From the NCBI GenBank assembly GCA_003156715.1, contig PMHO01000060.1:1-64000 (forward strand): a stretch of 64,000 nt of DNA. Direction: 5' to 3'. The position numbers and the translations under genes were made by a program. Shown piece by piece: positions 45,510 through 54,244 of this stretch. How positions within the stretch are numbered: position 1 is the stretch's first letter; each line of letters starts with the position of its first letter. Source of the DNA: Candidatus Tityobacter terrigena. GTDB lineage: Bacteria; Vulcanimicrobiota; Vulcanimicrobiia; Vulcanimicrobiales; Vulcanimicrobiaceae. The notes under the pieces are model-generated. The model searched no databases, had not been told where the DNA came from, and saw only the letters and a list, made by a program, of their open reading frames with translations.

Positions 45510-45971
45510 GTGAAGATCCGACTTGTCGCGGTCGGCAAGATTCGCGAGCGTTACGTCGCGGCTGCGGCCGATGATTTCCGCACGCGGTTGCGCCCGTACC
45601 ACGTCTACGAGGAAATCGAAGTTGCCCCGTCGCGCGGGACCGATTCGCAGCGCGCGATGCGCGAAGAGGCGAGCCGCGTTCTGACTTCGGTTTCGAGCGG
45701 CGACGTTCTCTGGCTGCTCGAGCGCAGCGGAACGCAGCTTTCCAGCCGCGAGCTGGCCGAGCGCGTGCAGGGTCTCGAGCGCTCTTCTGCCCCGCGGCTG
45801 GTGCTCGCAGTCGCCGGCACCCACGGCGCCGGCACCGAGCTGATCGCACGAGCCGACTTTCAATGGTCGCTCTCGCGGCTGACCTTCCTTCACGAGTGGG
45901 CGCGGATGCTCGTGCTGGAACAACTGTACCGCGCGGCGAAGATCGCGCACGATGAGCCCTACCACCGCTGA
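45510..45971 (+). CDS. rlmH: 23S rRNA pseudouridine-1915 N3-methyltransferase
   Basis: Protein of 153 residues starting GTG. SPOUT-fold signature: KIRLVAVGKIRERYVAAA at the N-terminus, then LERSGTQLSSRELAERV, LAVAGTHGAG (the SAM knot, usually IGGxxG) and the C-terminal FLHEWARMLVLEQLYRA ending EPYHR. The enzyme methylates pseudouridine 1915 in helix 69 of 23S rRNA on assembled 70S ribosomes. The SAM loop reads AGTHGAG where GGxxG-type is usual, a mild variation. Its end overlaps argS by 20 bases. Confidence 0.93.
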   Translation: MKIRLVAVGKIRERYVAAAADDFRTRLRPYHVYEEIEVAPSRGTDSQRAMREEASRVLTSVSSGDVLWLLERSGTQLSSRELAERVQGLERSSAPRLVLAVAGTHGAGTELIARADFQWSLSRLTFLHEWARMLVLEQLYRAAKIAHDEPYHR

Positions 45972-47670
45972 CGCGTCGAGCGACGTGCTTGCGCGCCTCG
46001 GCGCGGCGCTGGAGCGTGCCGCGTCGGCCTTGGTCCCGGGCGAGGAGCGCATGCCGAGCGTTGCCTTCGAGGCCCCGCGCAACCCCGACTTCGGCGATTT
46101 TGCGACCAATCTCGCGCTCCAGCTCGCGCGCCGGGCGCGGCGCCCGCCGCAGCAGCTGGCCGCGGAGCTCGTCGAGCGGGCCTTCGAAGAGGAGCCGTCG
46201 CTGCGCGAGTTGATTGCGGAGGCCACGCCCGTAGCCGGATTCATCAACATCCGAATGGCGCCCGCGTGCTGGCAGCAGTTGGTCGCCGAGATCGTTCGGC
46301 GCGGTCGCGACTACGGCCGCAGCGCCCCGAACGGGACGCGCATTTCGCTCGAATTCGGGAGCGCGAACCCGGTCGGCCCGCTCGTCGTCGTCCAAGGCCG
46401 GGCCCTCTCGCTCGGCGATTCGCTGGCTCGAGCGATGCGCTTCTGCGGATTCGACGTGACCACCGAATGGATCGTCAACGACGAAGGCTCGCAGTTGGAC
46501 ACGTTGGCACGTTCGCTCCACGCGCGCTACCGCCGGCTCTTCGACCCTTCGTTTCCCTTTCCCGAGGATGGCTATCCCGGCGATTATCTCGTTCCGATCG
46601 CCGTGCGCATTCGCGATGAGGACGGCGCACGCTGGGTCGATGCCGAGGCCGCCGAGTGGATGCCCTATTTCGGTCGCTACGGACGCGACGCGATCGTGGC
46701 CGAACAGCAGACGACGTGCGCGCGCTTTGGAGTGCATTTCGAACGCTGGCAGAGCCAGCATGATTTAGCGGCGAGCGGTGCCATCGAAGCCGGAATCGCG
46801 GCGCTGCGCGCGCGGGGATTCGTCTATGAAGCCGACGGCGCGACGTGGGTACGCACGACCGAGTTCGGTGACGACAAGGATCGTGTCGTGATTCGCAGCG
46901 ACGGGCGCCCCGCGTACTTCGCAGCCGACGTCGCGTATCATTACGATAAGCTCTCTCGCGCCGACCGGGCGATTCTGATCCTTGGCCCGGATCATCACGG
47001 CTACGTGGCGCGCTTGGTGGCGATCGCCGGCGCGTTCGGGAAGCCGGGCGCGATCTCGGCCTTGATCGCTCAACAGATGACGCTGCTGCGCGACGGGCAA
47101 GTCGTCTCGCTTTCAAAGCGGGAGGGCAACGTGCTCGCGCTCGACGAGATCGTCGATGAGGTCGGGGTCGATGCGGCGCGCTTCTTCTTCCTTTTGCTCA
47201 ACGCGGACACGCCGCTCACCTTTGACCTGACCCTCGCCGTCGAACAGTCGAGCGAGAATCCGGTCTACTACGTGCAGTACGGACACGCGCGGATCGCGTC
47301 GATCGAGCGCAAGGCGCCGCGCGAACTGCTCGAGCGGGCGGCCCGCGGCGAGGCGGTCGAGCGGCTGACGGAGCCGCCCGAGCTTATCCTAGCAAGGCGT
47401 TTGGCCGAGTTTCCCGCGATCGTGCGATCGGTCGTCGATGGGCTGGCCCCGAACCGGTTGGCCCGCTACGCACGCGACGTTGCGGCTGACTTCCACCAGT
47501 TTTACATGGCGTGCACCGTGCTCGGCGACGACACCCAGCTGACCGTCGCGCGCTTGGCCTTGGCGCACGCCACCAAGATCGTGCTCGCCAATGCGCTCGA
47601 GCTGCTCGGCGTCAGCGCCCCTGATTCGATGGAACGTTTGGCAAGCGATCCTGAAGCTAGATCGGTTTGA
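45952..47670 (+). CDS. argS: Arginyl-tRNA synthetase without the HIGH histidines
   Basis: Protein of 572 residues of normal ArgRS layout: Add-1 N-terminal domain (APRNPDFGDFATNLAL), Rossmann catalytic domain, KMSKS-like loop VSLSKREGNVLALDE, and a C-terminal DALR anticodon domain (NPVYYVQYGHARIASI, ending with LALAHATKIVLANALELLGV). The region that normally reads SANPTGPLHVGHGR is SANPVGPLVVVQGR, near residue 137, so both His of the HIGH motif are absent. I believe some bacterial ArgRS groups have such sequences, so it may still be active. It charges tRNA-Arg. It is coupled to rlmH and overlaps the AI-2E gene by 14 bases convergently. Confidence 0.93.
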   Translation: MSPTTADASSDVLARLGAALERAASALVPGEERMPSVAFEAPRNPDFGDFATNLALQLARRARRPPQQLAAELVERAFEEEPSLRELIAEATPVAGFINIRMAPACWQQLVAEIVRRGRDYGRSAPNGTRISLEFGSANPVGPLVVVQGRALSLGDSLARAMRFCGFDVTTEWIVNDEGSQLDTLARSLHARYRRLFDPSFPFPEDGYPGDYLVPIAVRIRDEDGARWVDAEAAEWMPYFGRYGRDAIVAEQQTTCARFGVHFERWQSQHDLAASGAIEAGIAALRARGFVYEADGATWVRTTEFGDDKDRVVIRSDGRPAYFAADVAYHYDKLSRADRAILILGPDHHGYVARLVAIAGAFGKPGAISALIAQQMTLLRDGQVVSLSKREGNVLALDEIVDEVGVDAARFFFLLLNADTPLTFDLTLAVEQSSENPVYYVQYGHARIASIERKAPRELLERAARGEAVERLTEPPELILARRLAEFPAIVRSVVDGLAPNRLARYARDVAADFHQFYMACTVLGDDTQLTVARLALAHATKIVLANALELLGVSAPDSMERLASDPEARSV

Positions 47671-48805
47671 CGACCTCCACGGGAACGATCTCGACCGGCG
47701 CCGCCTCGATGACGGCGATGCCGCCGGGAGCGATGATCTCGGCCGTGGGGTCGGCTGTTTCGGTGCGGAAGAAGCGCCACGCGATCTTCGCCAGCGCCGC
47801 CGCCGGGATGCCGAAGAGAAGGCCGGGCAAGCCGAACAGTTCGCCGCCGGCGAACACCGAGAACATCACGACGATCGGCGAGACGCCGACGCGCTCCGAC
47901 ATGATCTTCGGCGTCAAGAGCATGTCGGCGACGCGATACGCTACGAAAACCGCAACCTGCACCCAGATCGTCGTTTGCGGTCCCTGCGGCGCCGCTAGGA
48001 CGAGCGCCACGACGTGAGCCACGACCTGTCCGACGAAGGGAACGGCATAGGCGATTCCGCCCAGAATTCCGAGCAAAAGCGCGAACTTGAAGCCCGTCGC
48101 GGCGGTCATTGCGACGATCAACGCGCCCGTCAGCGTGCACAAGGCCGCCTGACCCGAAACGTAGCTGCCGAAAACCTCGGCCGTTTCGGCGCCCAGTGCG
48201 CGCGCTTGCGCGCGGCGGTGAGCGGGCAACAGATCGTAAAAGGACTCGGCGACCTGCTCGCCCTGCACGAGGAAGAACGCTGAAAGCACGAGCGCGGAAA
48301 AGGTGATGAAGACGGCGGTGAACGCGTTAACGAGAACGTTCGTGAGCGAGTTCAAAGATCCGGTAAAAACGGCGGTGACCTTCGAAGCCAGCAGCGTCTG
48401 CAGGTCGCTGTATCCGGGCGGCAGGTAGGCGTTGCCCAAACGCGCGCGCAACGAGTGTTGCGCAAGGTCGAGCCAGCCCTGCATCGTGGCGATGTAAGCC
48501 GGCGCGTTCGCACCCAGCGTCTGGACCTGCGCGAACGTCGCCGGCACGACCAGGAACGCGAGAACCACGACCGACGCCAGCAGGCCGACGTAGACGATCG
48601 CGATTGCGAAAGCGCGCGGCATGCGGCGCTCGAGCCAAACGACGATCGGATAGACGCCGAACGCAACAAAGGCCGCGAAGGTAAAGACCGTGAGCGTCCG
48701 CGGAATGCGCGAAGCGAACCAAAGCGAGACGGCCGCGACCGCGACGATGACGAGCCAGCGCCACGCGCGCTTGCGAGCGAGCGGCGAGCTCAGAGTACTT
48801 TGCAC
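47657..48805 (-). CDS. AI-2E family transporter (PerM/TqsA-like)
   Basis: Protein of 382 residues with about eight membrane segments. Markers: FAAFVAFGVYPIVVWLERRMPRAFAI after the first helix pair, a long periplasmic or cytoplasmic helical stretch in the middle, and FVGQVVAHVVALVLA, TPKIMSERVGVSPIVVMFSVFAGGELFGLPGLLFGIPAAA near the end, read in separate pieces typical of the PerM family. Suggested roles are export of AI-2 or other small molecules, or sodium/proton exchange; the substrate is not predictable. Translated after the GNAT gene with a 16-base overlap. Confidence 0.86.
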   Translation of the reverse strand: MQSTLSSPLARKRAWRWLVIVAVAAVSLWFASRIPRTLTVFTFAAFVAFGVYPIVVWLERRMPRAFAIAIVYVGLLASVVVLAFLVVPATFAQVQTLGANAPAYIATMQGWLDLAQHSLRARLGNAYLPPGYSDLQTLLASKVTAVFTGSLNSLTNVLVNAFTAVFITFSALVLSAFFLVQGEQVAESFYDLLPAHRRAQARALGAETAEVFGSYVSGQAALCTLTGALIVAMTAATGFKFALLLGILGGIAYAVPFVGQVVAHVVALVLAAPQGPQTTIWVQVAVFVAYRVADMLLTPKIMSERVGVSPIVVMFSVFAGGELFGLPGLLFGIPAAALAKIAWRFFRTETADPTAEIIAPGGIAVIEAAPVEIVPVEVVKPI

Positions 48806-49266
48806 AGGATCCGCCGCTCGGTCAGAAAGCCGAGGTGCGCGTACAGCGAACGAGCCGCAAGGTTCTCTTCGCTGACCACGAGGGACAGGTAGCGAACGCC
48901 GGCCGCCTGCGCGGCTTTTTCAGCGACGTCGAAGAAGGCCCGCGCGATGCCGCGACGGCGCGCGTACGCCTCGACGGCGACGTAAACGCAAAAGAGCTGG
49001 GGCGTCCCGGTCGCATCGTCGGGCGCGTCGTCCAACCCCAGCATGAAGCCGAGGCGCTCGCCGCCGGCTTCGGCAATCAACAGCGTGTGCGGCTCGGACA
49101 GCGCGAAATTCACGCTGCGGTCGAACGCTGCGGCCGCATTCGAAGCCGGTGCATTGCGCAACGACGACAGACCGTCGTCGACCGTGCGCCGGCCCAGATC
49201 GAAAACGAACGGCACGTCGGACGGACCGCCGTGGCGGATCGTGTAGTCGCCGCGCTCGCTCAGCAT
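48790..49266 (-). CDS. GNAT-family N-acetyltransferase
   Basis: Protein of 158 residues: an N-terminal TIRHGGPSDVPFVFDL, a central strand LFCVYVAVEAYARRRGIAR with the acetyl-CoA P-loop, and a C-terminal LSLVVSEENLAARSLYAHLGF, the usual GNAT core. The acceptor is unknown. It lies between hisC (seven-base overlap) and the AI-2E transporter (16-base overlap), so the three genes form one coupled unit without an evident pathway. Confidence 0.84.
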   Translation of the reverse strand: MLSERGDYTIRHGGPSDVPFVFDLGRRTVDDGLSSLRNAPASNAAAAFDRSVNFALSEPHTLLIAEAGGERLGFMLGLDDAPDDATGTPQLFCVYVAVEAYARRRGIARAFFDVAEKAAQAAGVRYLSLVVSEENLAARSLYAHLGFLTERRILCKVL

Positions 49267-50387
49267 GCCGCCGGGGAAACGTGCGTGCGCCAGCCCTCGA
49301 GCGCCGCTTCGAAGGCCGCAACGAACGCCTGGTTTTCGGCCGGCGTGCCGACCGTCACGCGCAGGTAGCGCGGCAGCCCAAGCCCATCTCCGGAGCGCAC
49401 GATCACGCCCCGGCGCAGCAGCGCGATGTACGCCTCGTCGGCAGTCACCGGAACCCCTACCGCAAGGAAGTTCGCCGACGACGGATAGACGTGCACGCCG
49501 AGTCTGGCAAACTCGGTGAACAGGTAGCGTTTCCCGAGCTCGTTGTTCTCGATGCTGCGCGCCACGAACTCATCATCGTCGAGCGCGGCCAGCATGGCGG
49601 CTGCGCTCGGCCGCGCGACGTTGAAGGGCAGGCGCACGCGGTTCATGGATTCGATGACCGCGGGGCTCGCGTATCCATACCCGAAGCGCACCGCTGCCAG
49701 ACCGTAGATTTTCGAGGCGGTGCGCAGCACGAGCGTCTCAGGGCGGCTTTTCAGAACGTCGACTCCGTCGGTCGCTCCGGAGTCCATGTATTCGCGGTAC
49801 GCTTGGTCGATCACGAGCAGCACGCCGGGCGGCAAGGCGCCGGCGAATCCCAAGAAGGCGGAACGCTCGACCCTCGTCCCGGTCGGGTTGTTCGGATCGC
49901 ACACCATAACGAGCCGCGTGCGCGGCGTCACGGCGTCCAGCATCGCGGGCAGATCGTGAACGCCGTCGTCGAGCGGTACCTGGACGGCGCGTGCGCCGAA
50001 AAGCTGCGCGTTCTTGCGAAACAGGGAAAACGTCGGCGTCGCCATCACCGCTTCGTCGCCAGGGTCGATGAAGGCCGTGAAAGCGAGTTGGACGAGCTCG
50101 TTGCTGCCATGGCCGAGAATGACCGCGTCGCCGGCGAGTCCGTAACGCTCGCCCAAACGCGCTTTGAGCTCGCGGTGGTCGTCTTCGACATAGACGCTCA
50201 AGGAATCGACTGCGCGTAGTGCAGCCAAGGCCCGAGGGGAGGTACCAAGCGGATTCTCGTTCTGCGAGAGCTTGACCGGATCGGAGATGCCGAACCGCGC
50301 CCGCACCTCGCCGACCGAGGTCCCCGGCCGGTATGGCTCAAGCCCGTCCAGCGTCCGCCGAAGGAGGTCATCGGGCGGCGGTGGCAT
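49260..50387 (-). CDS. hisC: Histidinol-phosphate/aromatic aminotransferase
   Basis: Protein of 375 residues from the ATG at 50387; in-frame sequence further upstream overlaps the divergent promoter. Fold type I PLP aminotransferase of the HisC group: KLSQNENPLGTSPRAL, HGSNELVQLAF, CDPNNPTGT and the PLP Lys in TASKIYGLAAVRFGYG. It makes histidinol phosphate and may also serve aromatic amino acids. No other his gene is close by, so it could act in tyrosine/phenylalanine synthesis instead. The start lacks a clear ribosome binding site. Confidence 0.86.
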   Translation of the reverse strand: MPPPPDDLLRRTLDGLEPYRPGTSVGEVRARFGISDPVKLSQNENPLGTSPRALAALRAVDSLSVYVEDDHRELKARLGERYGLAGDAVILGHGSNELVQLAFTAFIDPGDEAVMATPTFSLFRKNAQLFGARAVQVPLDDGVHDLPAMLDAVTPRTRLVMVCDPNNPTGTRVERSAFLGFAGALPPGVLLVIDQAYREYMDSGATDGVDVLKSRPETLVLRTASKIYGLAAVRFGYGYASPAVIESMNRVRLPFNVARPSAAAMLAALDDDEFVARSIENNELGKRYLFTEFARLGVHVYPSSANFLAVGVPVTADEAYIALLRRGVIVRSGDGLGLPRYLRVTVGTPAENQAFVAAFEAALEGWRTHVSPAAC

Positions 50388-50427
50388 TACGTTTGCCGAT
50401 TCGACGCCGTACCGCGCCCGCCATGCG

Positions 50428-50456
50428 TTGACAGTTTCTTGACGCTTCCCTGATAG
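50428..50456 (+). promoter_or_regulatory. Sigma70-like promoter close to a start codon
   Basis: TTGACA at 50428-50433 is followed after 17 bases by TGATAG at 50451-50456. Transcription would begin near 50463, between the possible ATG (50458) and GTG (50467) starts of the next gene. If used, the GTG would be almost leaderless. Confidence 0.5.
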
Positions 50457-50457
50457 G

Positions 50458-51132
50458 ATGAACTGTGTGAGCCTGCTTGCTCTTGTCGCCCTGGTGTCGG
50501 TTACGGCCTCTAACAAAATCGCCGAGGCCCCGAAGTGCCCATCAATCGTGTCCGCTGCGATTTCCGTACCGGCTACGCCGGCAGCGGTTACGCACGAATG
50601 GATCTGTCCGGCCCTCGAGCTTTCGGGTCAGGTGCAAAGCGACGGCCTGCTCCTCGATCCGGCCTTCTCCGAGTCCGCCCCACTCGCCGATCTCGCCCGC
50701 CCGGGAACGTCCGGCCATGCAACGCTGCAGGGCTACGGCGCCGACGGACGCACGCTATTCACGTTTCCGTTTGATGCGAACGGACCGTTCAAGCTCATTT
50801 TGCCGCTTGACGCGAAGACGCAGAGCGAATTGCGCCGCTTGCGGCTGATCTCCGGCGGCAAAGCGGTCGAACGCACCGCCGCGACGGGAGGGACACCCGA
50901 TGCGGAGATCATCGACGTCGACTCCTCGCACGTGCTCGTCATCTGGGACAGCACTCGCTTCCCGGCGATCCGCGTGCGCGACATCCGCACCGGCCGCATT
51001 CTCGGCTCGGGTGAGGGCAGCAGCACGTATACGCAGGTTACGTTCCTGACGAGCGCGCCGGAGGTCCAGATCGAGTTCTCGGACGGGCTCCACACCGCAA
51101 GCCAACGCTTCACCGTTTTCGGGCGCTCGTAA
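50458..51132 (+). CDS. Exported protein of unknown function
   Basis: Protein of up to 224 residues. A short hydrophobic N-terminus (VSLLALVALVSVTAS) is likely a signal or anchor. The rest is probably beta-rich and shows repeated strand patterns (GHATLQGYGADGRTLFTFPF, FKLILPLDA, RVRDIRTGRILGSGEG, VQIEFSDGLHTASQRFTV). Cys in SIVSA-preceding PKCP and in WICPAL may pair. No family recognised. The start is either ATG 50458 or GTG 50467; AGGA suits the second better. It converges on the pyr operon end. Confidence 0.6.
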   Translation: MNCVSLLALVALVSVTASNKIAEAPKCPSIVSAAISVPATPAAVTHEWICPALELSGQVQSDGLLLDPAFSESAPLADLARPGTSGHATLQGYGADGRTLFTFPFDANGPFKLILPLDAKTQSELRRLRLISGGKAVERTAATGGTPDAEIIDVDSSHVLVIWDSTRFPAIRVRDIRTGRILGSGEGSSTYTQVTFLTSAPEVQIEFSDGLHTASQRFTVFGRS

Positions 51133-51158
51133 ACCGGTACGGACGCCTTTGGTCGTCG

Positions 51159-51725
51159 TCAGGTAAAACGCGAGCCCGGTTCGACGAGCGGTTCGCCGCG
51201 CGCGCATTGAACACAGTCTGCGGCATCATATGATTCGAACGGCAGGTCCAAGAGCGCTAGGGTCGGTACGCCGAATTCGACCGGCTGCCGGCGCACGATG
51301 ACGCCGGCTGCGACGACGTCGGCTCCCTGCGCGCGAACGACGTCGATCACCTCGCGCACCGATAAGCCCGTGGTCACCACGTCTTCGACCACCAGCACGC
51401 GCGTTGCAGGAGCGAGAGCGAAGCCGCGCCGGAGCTTCGGAAAGCCGCCTTCTTTCTCGACGAAGATGGCGAGCGTTCCCAGTTGCCGCGCGACCTCGTA
51501 GCCCAGTACGATTCCGCCGACCGCAGCACTAACGACGACTTGCGGCGCAAAGGGACGGGCCGCATCCGCTAACGCCCGCGCCACCGGCTCGACGAGCCGC
51601 GGGTCCTCGAGCAGACGGAATTTTTGGATGAAGCGGTCGCTGTGGCGTCCGGACGAAAGGCGGAAGTGACCGTTCTGCAGCGCTCCGCGCCGCTCGAGCT
51701 CGGCGCCGAGATCAAAGGGCTCCAT
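51159..51725 (-). CDS. pyrE: Orotate phosphoribosyltransferase
   Basis: Protein of 188 residues from the ATG at 51725; in-frame sequence upstream is shadow of pyrF. Features: GALQNGHFRLSSGRHSDRF, VSAAVGGIVLGYEVAR, EKEGGFPKLRRGF and the PRPP loop VLVVEDVVTTGLSV. It joins orotate to PRPP, giving OMP, the fifth step of UMP synthesis. The C-terminal CVQCARGEPLVEPGSR is a feature of the Thermus-like PyrE group. Last gene of pyrK-pyrD-pyrF-pyrE, overlapping pyrF by 14 bases. Confidence 0.94.
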   Translation of the reverse strand: MEPFDLGAELERRGALQNGHFRLSSGRHSDRFIQKFRLLEDPRLVEPVARALADAARPFAPQVVVSAAVGGIVLGYEVARQLGTLAIFVEKEGGFPKLRRGFALAPATRVLVVEDVVTTGLSVREVIDVVRAQGADVVAAGVIVRRQPVEFGVPTLALLDLPFESYDAADCVQCARGEPLVEPGSRFT

Positions 51726-52452
51726 GAACTCCGGCGGCCTCGATCTCGGCGAGCACCGCGCGCGCCGCTGCCAAGGGATCCGGCGCTTCGGTGATCGGCC
51801 GGCCGACCACGATGTAGTCAGCTCCCGCCTCGACCGCATCACGCGGCGTGGCCACACGTTTTTGGTCGCCGTGAGCGCTGCCCAGCGGGCGGATCCCGGG
51901 GCAGATTGCCTCGAAGCCGGCGCCGAAATAGCGTTTGAGATCGCGCACCTCGTGCGGGCTGCAGACGACTCCGGCACAGCGCGCATCGCGCGCCAGCGCG
52001 GCCAGCCGCATCACGTTTTCGCCCGGTCCGCCGCGTAAGCCGAGCTCGTTGAGCTCCTCCGGGGCGATGCTCGTCAAGATCGTCACCGCGAAGATCTTCG
52101 GTGGATCGATGCCCAATTCGGCGGCGCGCTCATCGGCCGTTTCGACGGCGGCCTGCATCATCTCGTTCCCGCCGATCGCATGGACCGTCACGATCCGGAC
52201 GCCCGAAGCGACGATGGCACGCGTTGCGGCGGCGACGGTGCGCGGGATATCGTGCAGCTTGGCATCGATGAACGACGATGCGCCGGTTTCCTGGAGCCTA
52301 GCCCGAATCGCTTCACCGTAACCGAGCAGCGACTCCAAACCAACTTTGAAGATGACGCCGAGCGGCTCCAAGCGGTCGACGAGGGCGACCGCGTCGGCCA
52401 AACGCTCGACGTCGAGGGCGACGATTAGCCGCGGCGCGTTGCTGGAGCTCAT
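51712..52452 (-). CDS. pyrF: Orotidine 5'-phosphate decarboxylase
   Basis: Protein of 246 residues from the ATG at 52452. Catalytic residues of the decarboxylase barrel: ALDVERLADA, FKVGLESLLG, FIDAKLHDIPRTVAAA (the Lys-Asp catalytic core), VTVHAIGG, the phosphate-binding CPGIRPLGSAHGDQKRVAT and YIVVGRPIT near the end. It forms UMP from OMP. Its ATG overlaps the pyrD stop as ATGA and its end overlaps pyrE, so the four genes are translated in a coupled manner. Confidence 0.94.
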   Translation of the reverse strand: MSSSNAPRLIVALDVERLADAVALVDRLEPLGVIFKVGLESLLGYGEAIRARLQETGASSFIDAKLHDIPRTVAAATRAIVASGVRIVTVHAIGGNEMMQAAVETADERAAELGIDPPKIFAVTILTSIAPEELNELGLRGGPGENVMRLAALARDARCAGVVCSPHEVRDLKRYFGAGFEAICPGIRPLGSAHGDQKRVATPRDAVEAGADYIVVGRPITEAPDPLAAARAVLAEIEAAGVHGAL

Positions 52453-53393
52453 GCCGGCCCGAGAAACCCTGGATTCGCTGTGCCGACGATCTCGCGCAAC
52501 GAACCGGCGCCGCGCTGCGCAAGATACGTGCGCAGCCCGCTTGTGACATTGAGCGGAACGCGAGGATCGGTGAAATTTCCGGTTCCAATCGAGACGGCGC
52601 TCGCGCCGGCTAAGAAGAATTCGAGCGCATCGCGAGCGCTTTCGATTCCGCCTTGTCCGACGATCGGAATGCGCACCGCGGCGGCAACGTTCCAGACGGC
52701 AAGGACCGCTATCGGCCGGATCGCCGGCCCCGACAGACCGCCCGCGGCGTTCCCCAAGCGCGGCTCCCGTCGATCGACGTCGATCGCCATGCCGCGCACC
52801 GTATTGATGACCGCTAACGCATCGGCACCGGCGCCTTCGACGACGCGCGCGATGGCGGCGATGTCGGTGACGTTGGGTGAAAGCTTCACGATCAGTGGTT
52901 TGGCCGTAACGGCACGCGCGGCCTTGGTCGCCGCCTCCGCCAGGTTCGCGTCGCACGCGAACGTCTCGCCCTCCGAGCCGACGTTGGGACACGAAATGTT
53001 TAGTTCGATTGCGTGGATCTCGTCGCGAACCGCCAGCCGTTGGGTGACGTAGGCGTAGTCGTCGACCGAGAATCCCGCAACGCTGCCGACGACCGCGCAT
53101 GGCCGCGAGGCGAACTTTGCCACGTCGTGCGCTAGATAATGCTCGATCCCGGGGTTCTGAAGGCCGATCGCGTTGAGCAGGCCGCTCGGCGTCACGGCAA
53201 GGCGCGGCGTCGGATTGCCGAGGCGCGGCAGACGGGTCACGCTCTTGAGAACGACGGCGCCGATCTCGGCGAGATCCGCGAAGGGCGCGTACTCTTCGCC
53301 CGAACCGTAGCAGCCGCTCCCCATCAGCGTCGGCACGCGCAGGCGCAGCGCGCCGAGTTCAACCTGCAGGTCGGGATGTGTTTCCAATTTCAC
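52449..53393 (-). CDS. pyrD: Dihydroorotate dehydrogenase, class 1B catalytic subunit
   Basis: Protein of 314 residues from GTG at 53393, overlapping the pyrK stop as GTGA. FMN barrel of the class 1 enzymes: LMGSGCYGSGEEYAPF near the N-terminus, KSVTRLPRLGNPTPRL, NAIGLQNPG, ELNISCPNVGSEG with the catalytic Cys, VKLSPNVTD and GQGGIESARDALEFFLAGAS. With PyrK it forms the NAD-linked heterotetramer that oxidises dihydroorotate to orotate in the cytosol, unlike the quinone-linked class 2 enzyme common in proteobacteria. Confidence 0.94.
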   Translation of the reverse strand: MKLETHPDLQVELGALRLRVPTLMGSGCYGSGEEYAPFADLAEIGAVVLKSVTRLPRLGNPTPRLAVTPSGLLNAIGLQNPGIEHYLAHDVAKFASRPCAVVGSVAGFSVDDYAYVTQRLAVRDEIHAIELNISCPNVGSEGETFACDANLAEAATKAARAVTAKPLIVKLSPNVTDIAAIARVVEGAGADALAVINTVRGMAIDVDRREPRLGNAAGGLSGPAIRPIAVLAVWNVAAAVRIPIVGQGGIESARDALEFFLAGASAVSIGTGNFTDPRVPLNVTSGLRTYLAQRGAGSLREIVGTANPGFLGPA

Positions 53394-54244
53394 CAGCGCA
53401 ACTCGTCCGACCAAAAGACCGGCCCTTCCTTGCAGATGCGCGCGTAGACATACTCCGATGCCGATGCCGCATCCGCGTGCCCATCCCAAGCGCTAGAGGC
53501 CTGCGGGAAGCGCGGAGCCTGCGGGCTGGAACGATCGATCGCCACCACGCAGCCCCAACACGCTCCGACACCGCATGCGAAGGTTTCCTCGAGCGCCAAT
53601 TGGGCGCGCACCCCGCGAAGGCGCGCGATGCGGCCGACGGCGCGCAGCATCGGCGACGGCCCGCACGCGGCGAGCACATCGTGGGCGCGGCCGTCGCGCT
53701 CCAACAGCTCCGTGACGAAGCCGTGATAGCCGCGCGTACCGTCGTCGGTCGCGACCGAAACGCCGATGCCAAGCTCCGCGAATTTGCTCTCGTCGACAAG
53801 CGCTTCCGCCGTGCTCGCACCGTAGTAGAGGTGCGCCCGCCGGCCGCTCGCGGTCAGATGCTGCGCCGGCAGAAGCATCGACGCGAGTCCGACGCCACCG
53901 GCGACCAGGGCGACGTCATCGCGCAATGCCTCGAGGTCAAATCCGTTGCCGAGCGGCGCGAGCAGATCGAGCTTCGCTCCCACTTGCAAATTCGCTAGCT
54001 CGCGCGTCCGCACGCCGACGACCGCCAGCATCAAGGAAATGCGCTCGTCGCGTGCTTCATAGACGCCCAGCGCCGTCGCAGCCCGTTCGCCGCCCGGCGG
54101 AACGGCCATGGCGTATTGACCCGGGCGCACCAGCCGTGCGATTTCAGGCGCGTATAAGCCCAAGATGACGATGCCCGAAAGCGTTTCGCGCCGGTCAACG
54201 ACGACCGTTTCATGAATCGCCGGCGACGTCGCGAGGGCGCGCAT
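53390..54244 (-). CDS. pyrK: Dihydroorotate dehydrogenase electron-transfer subunit
   Basis: Protein of 284 residues. The FAD-binding domain has RPGQYAMAVPPGG. The NAD-binding domain follows (VALVAGGVGLASML, DVLAACGPSPMLRAV). A C-terminal [2Fe-2S] site is CGVGACWGCVV plus a later Cys in RICKEGPVF, with about 45 residues inserted between. It passes electrons from the PyrD flavin to NAD+. First gene of the pyr operon; the region 54245-54425 should hold the promoter. The insertion containing SSAWDGHADAAS before the last Cys is longer than I would expect. Confidence 0.91.
   Translation of the reverse strand: MRALATSPAIHETVVVDRRETLSGIVILGLYAPEIARLVRPGQYAMAVPPGGERAATALGVYEARDERISLMLAVVGVRTRELANLQVGAKLDLLAPLGNGFDLEALRDDVALVAGGVGLASMLLPAQHLTASGRRAHLYYGASTAEALVDESKFAELGIGVSVATDDGTRGYHGFVTELLERDGRAHDVLAACGPSPMLRAVGRIARLRGVRAQLALEETFACGVGACWGCVVAIDRSSPQAPRFPQASSAWDGHADAASASEYVYARICKEGPVFWSDELRW

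Noticed and set aside
45484-46761. 425-codon minus-strand frame over rlmH and argS
   Set aside because: Shadow of two well-supported housekeeping genes; composition dominated by Arg and Ala.
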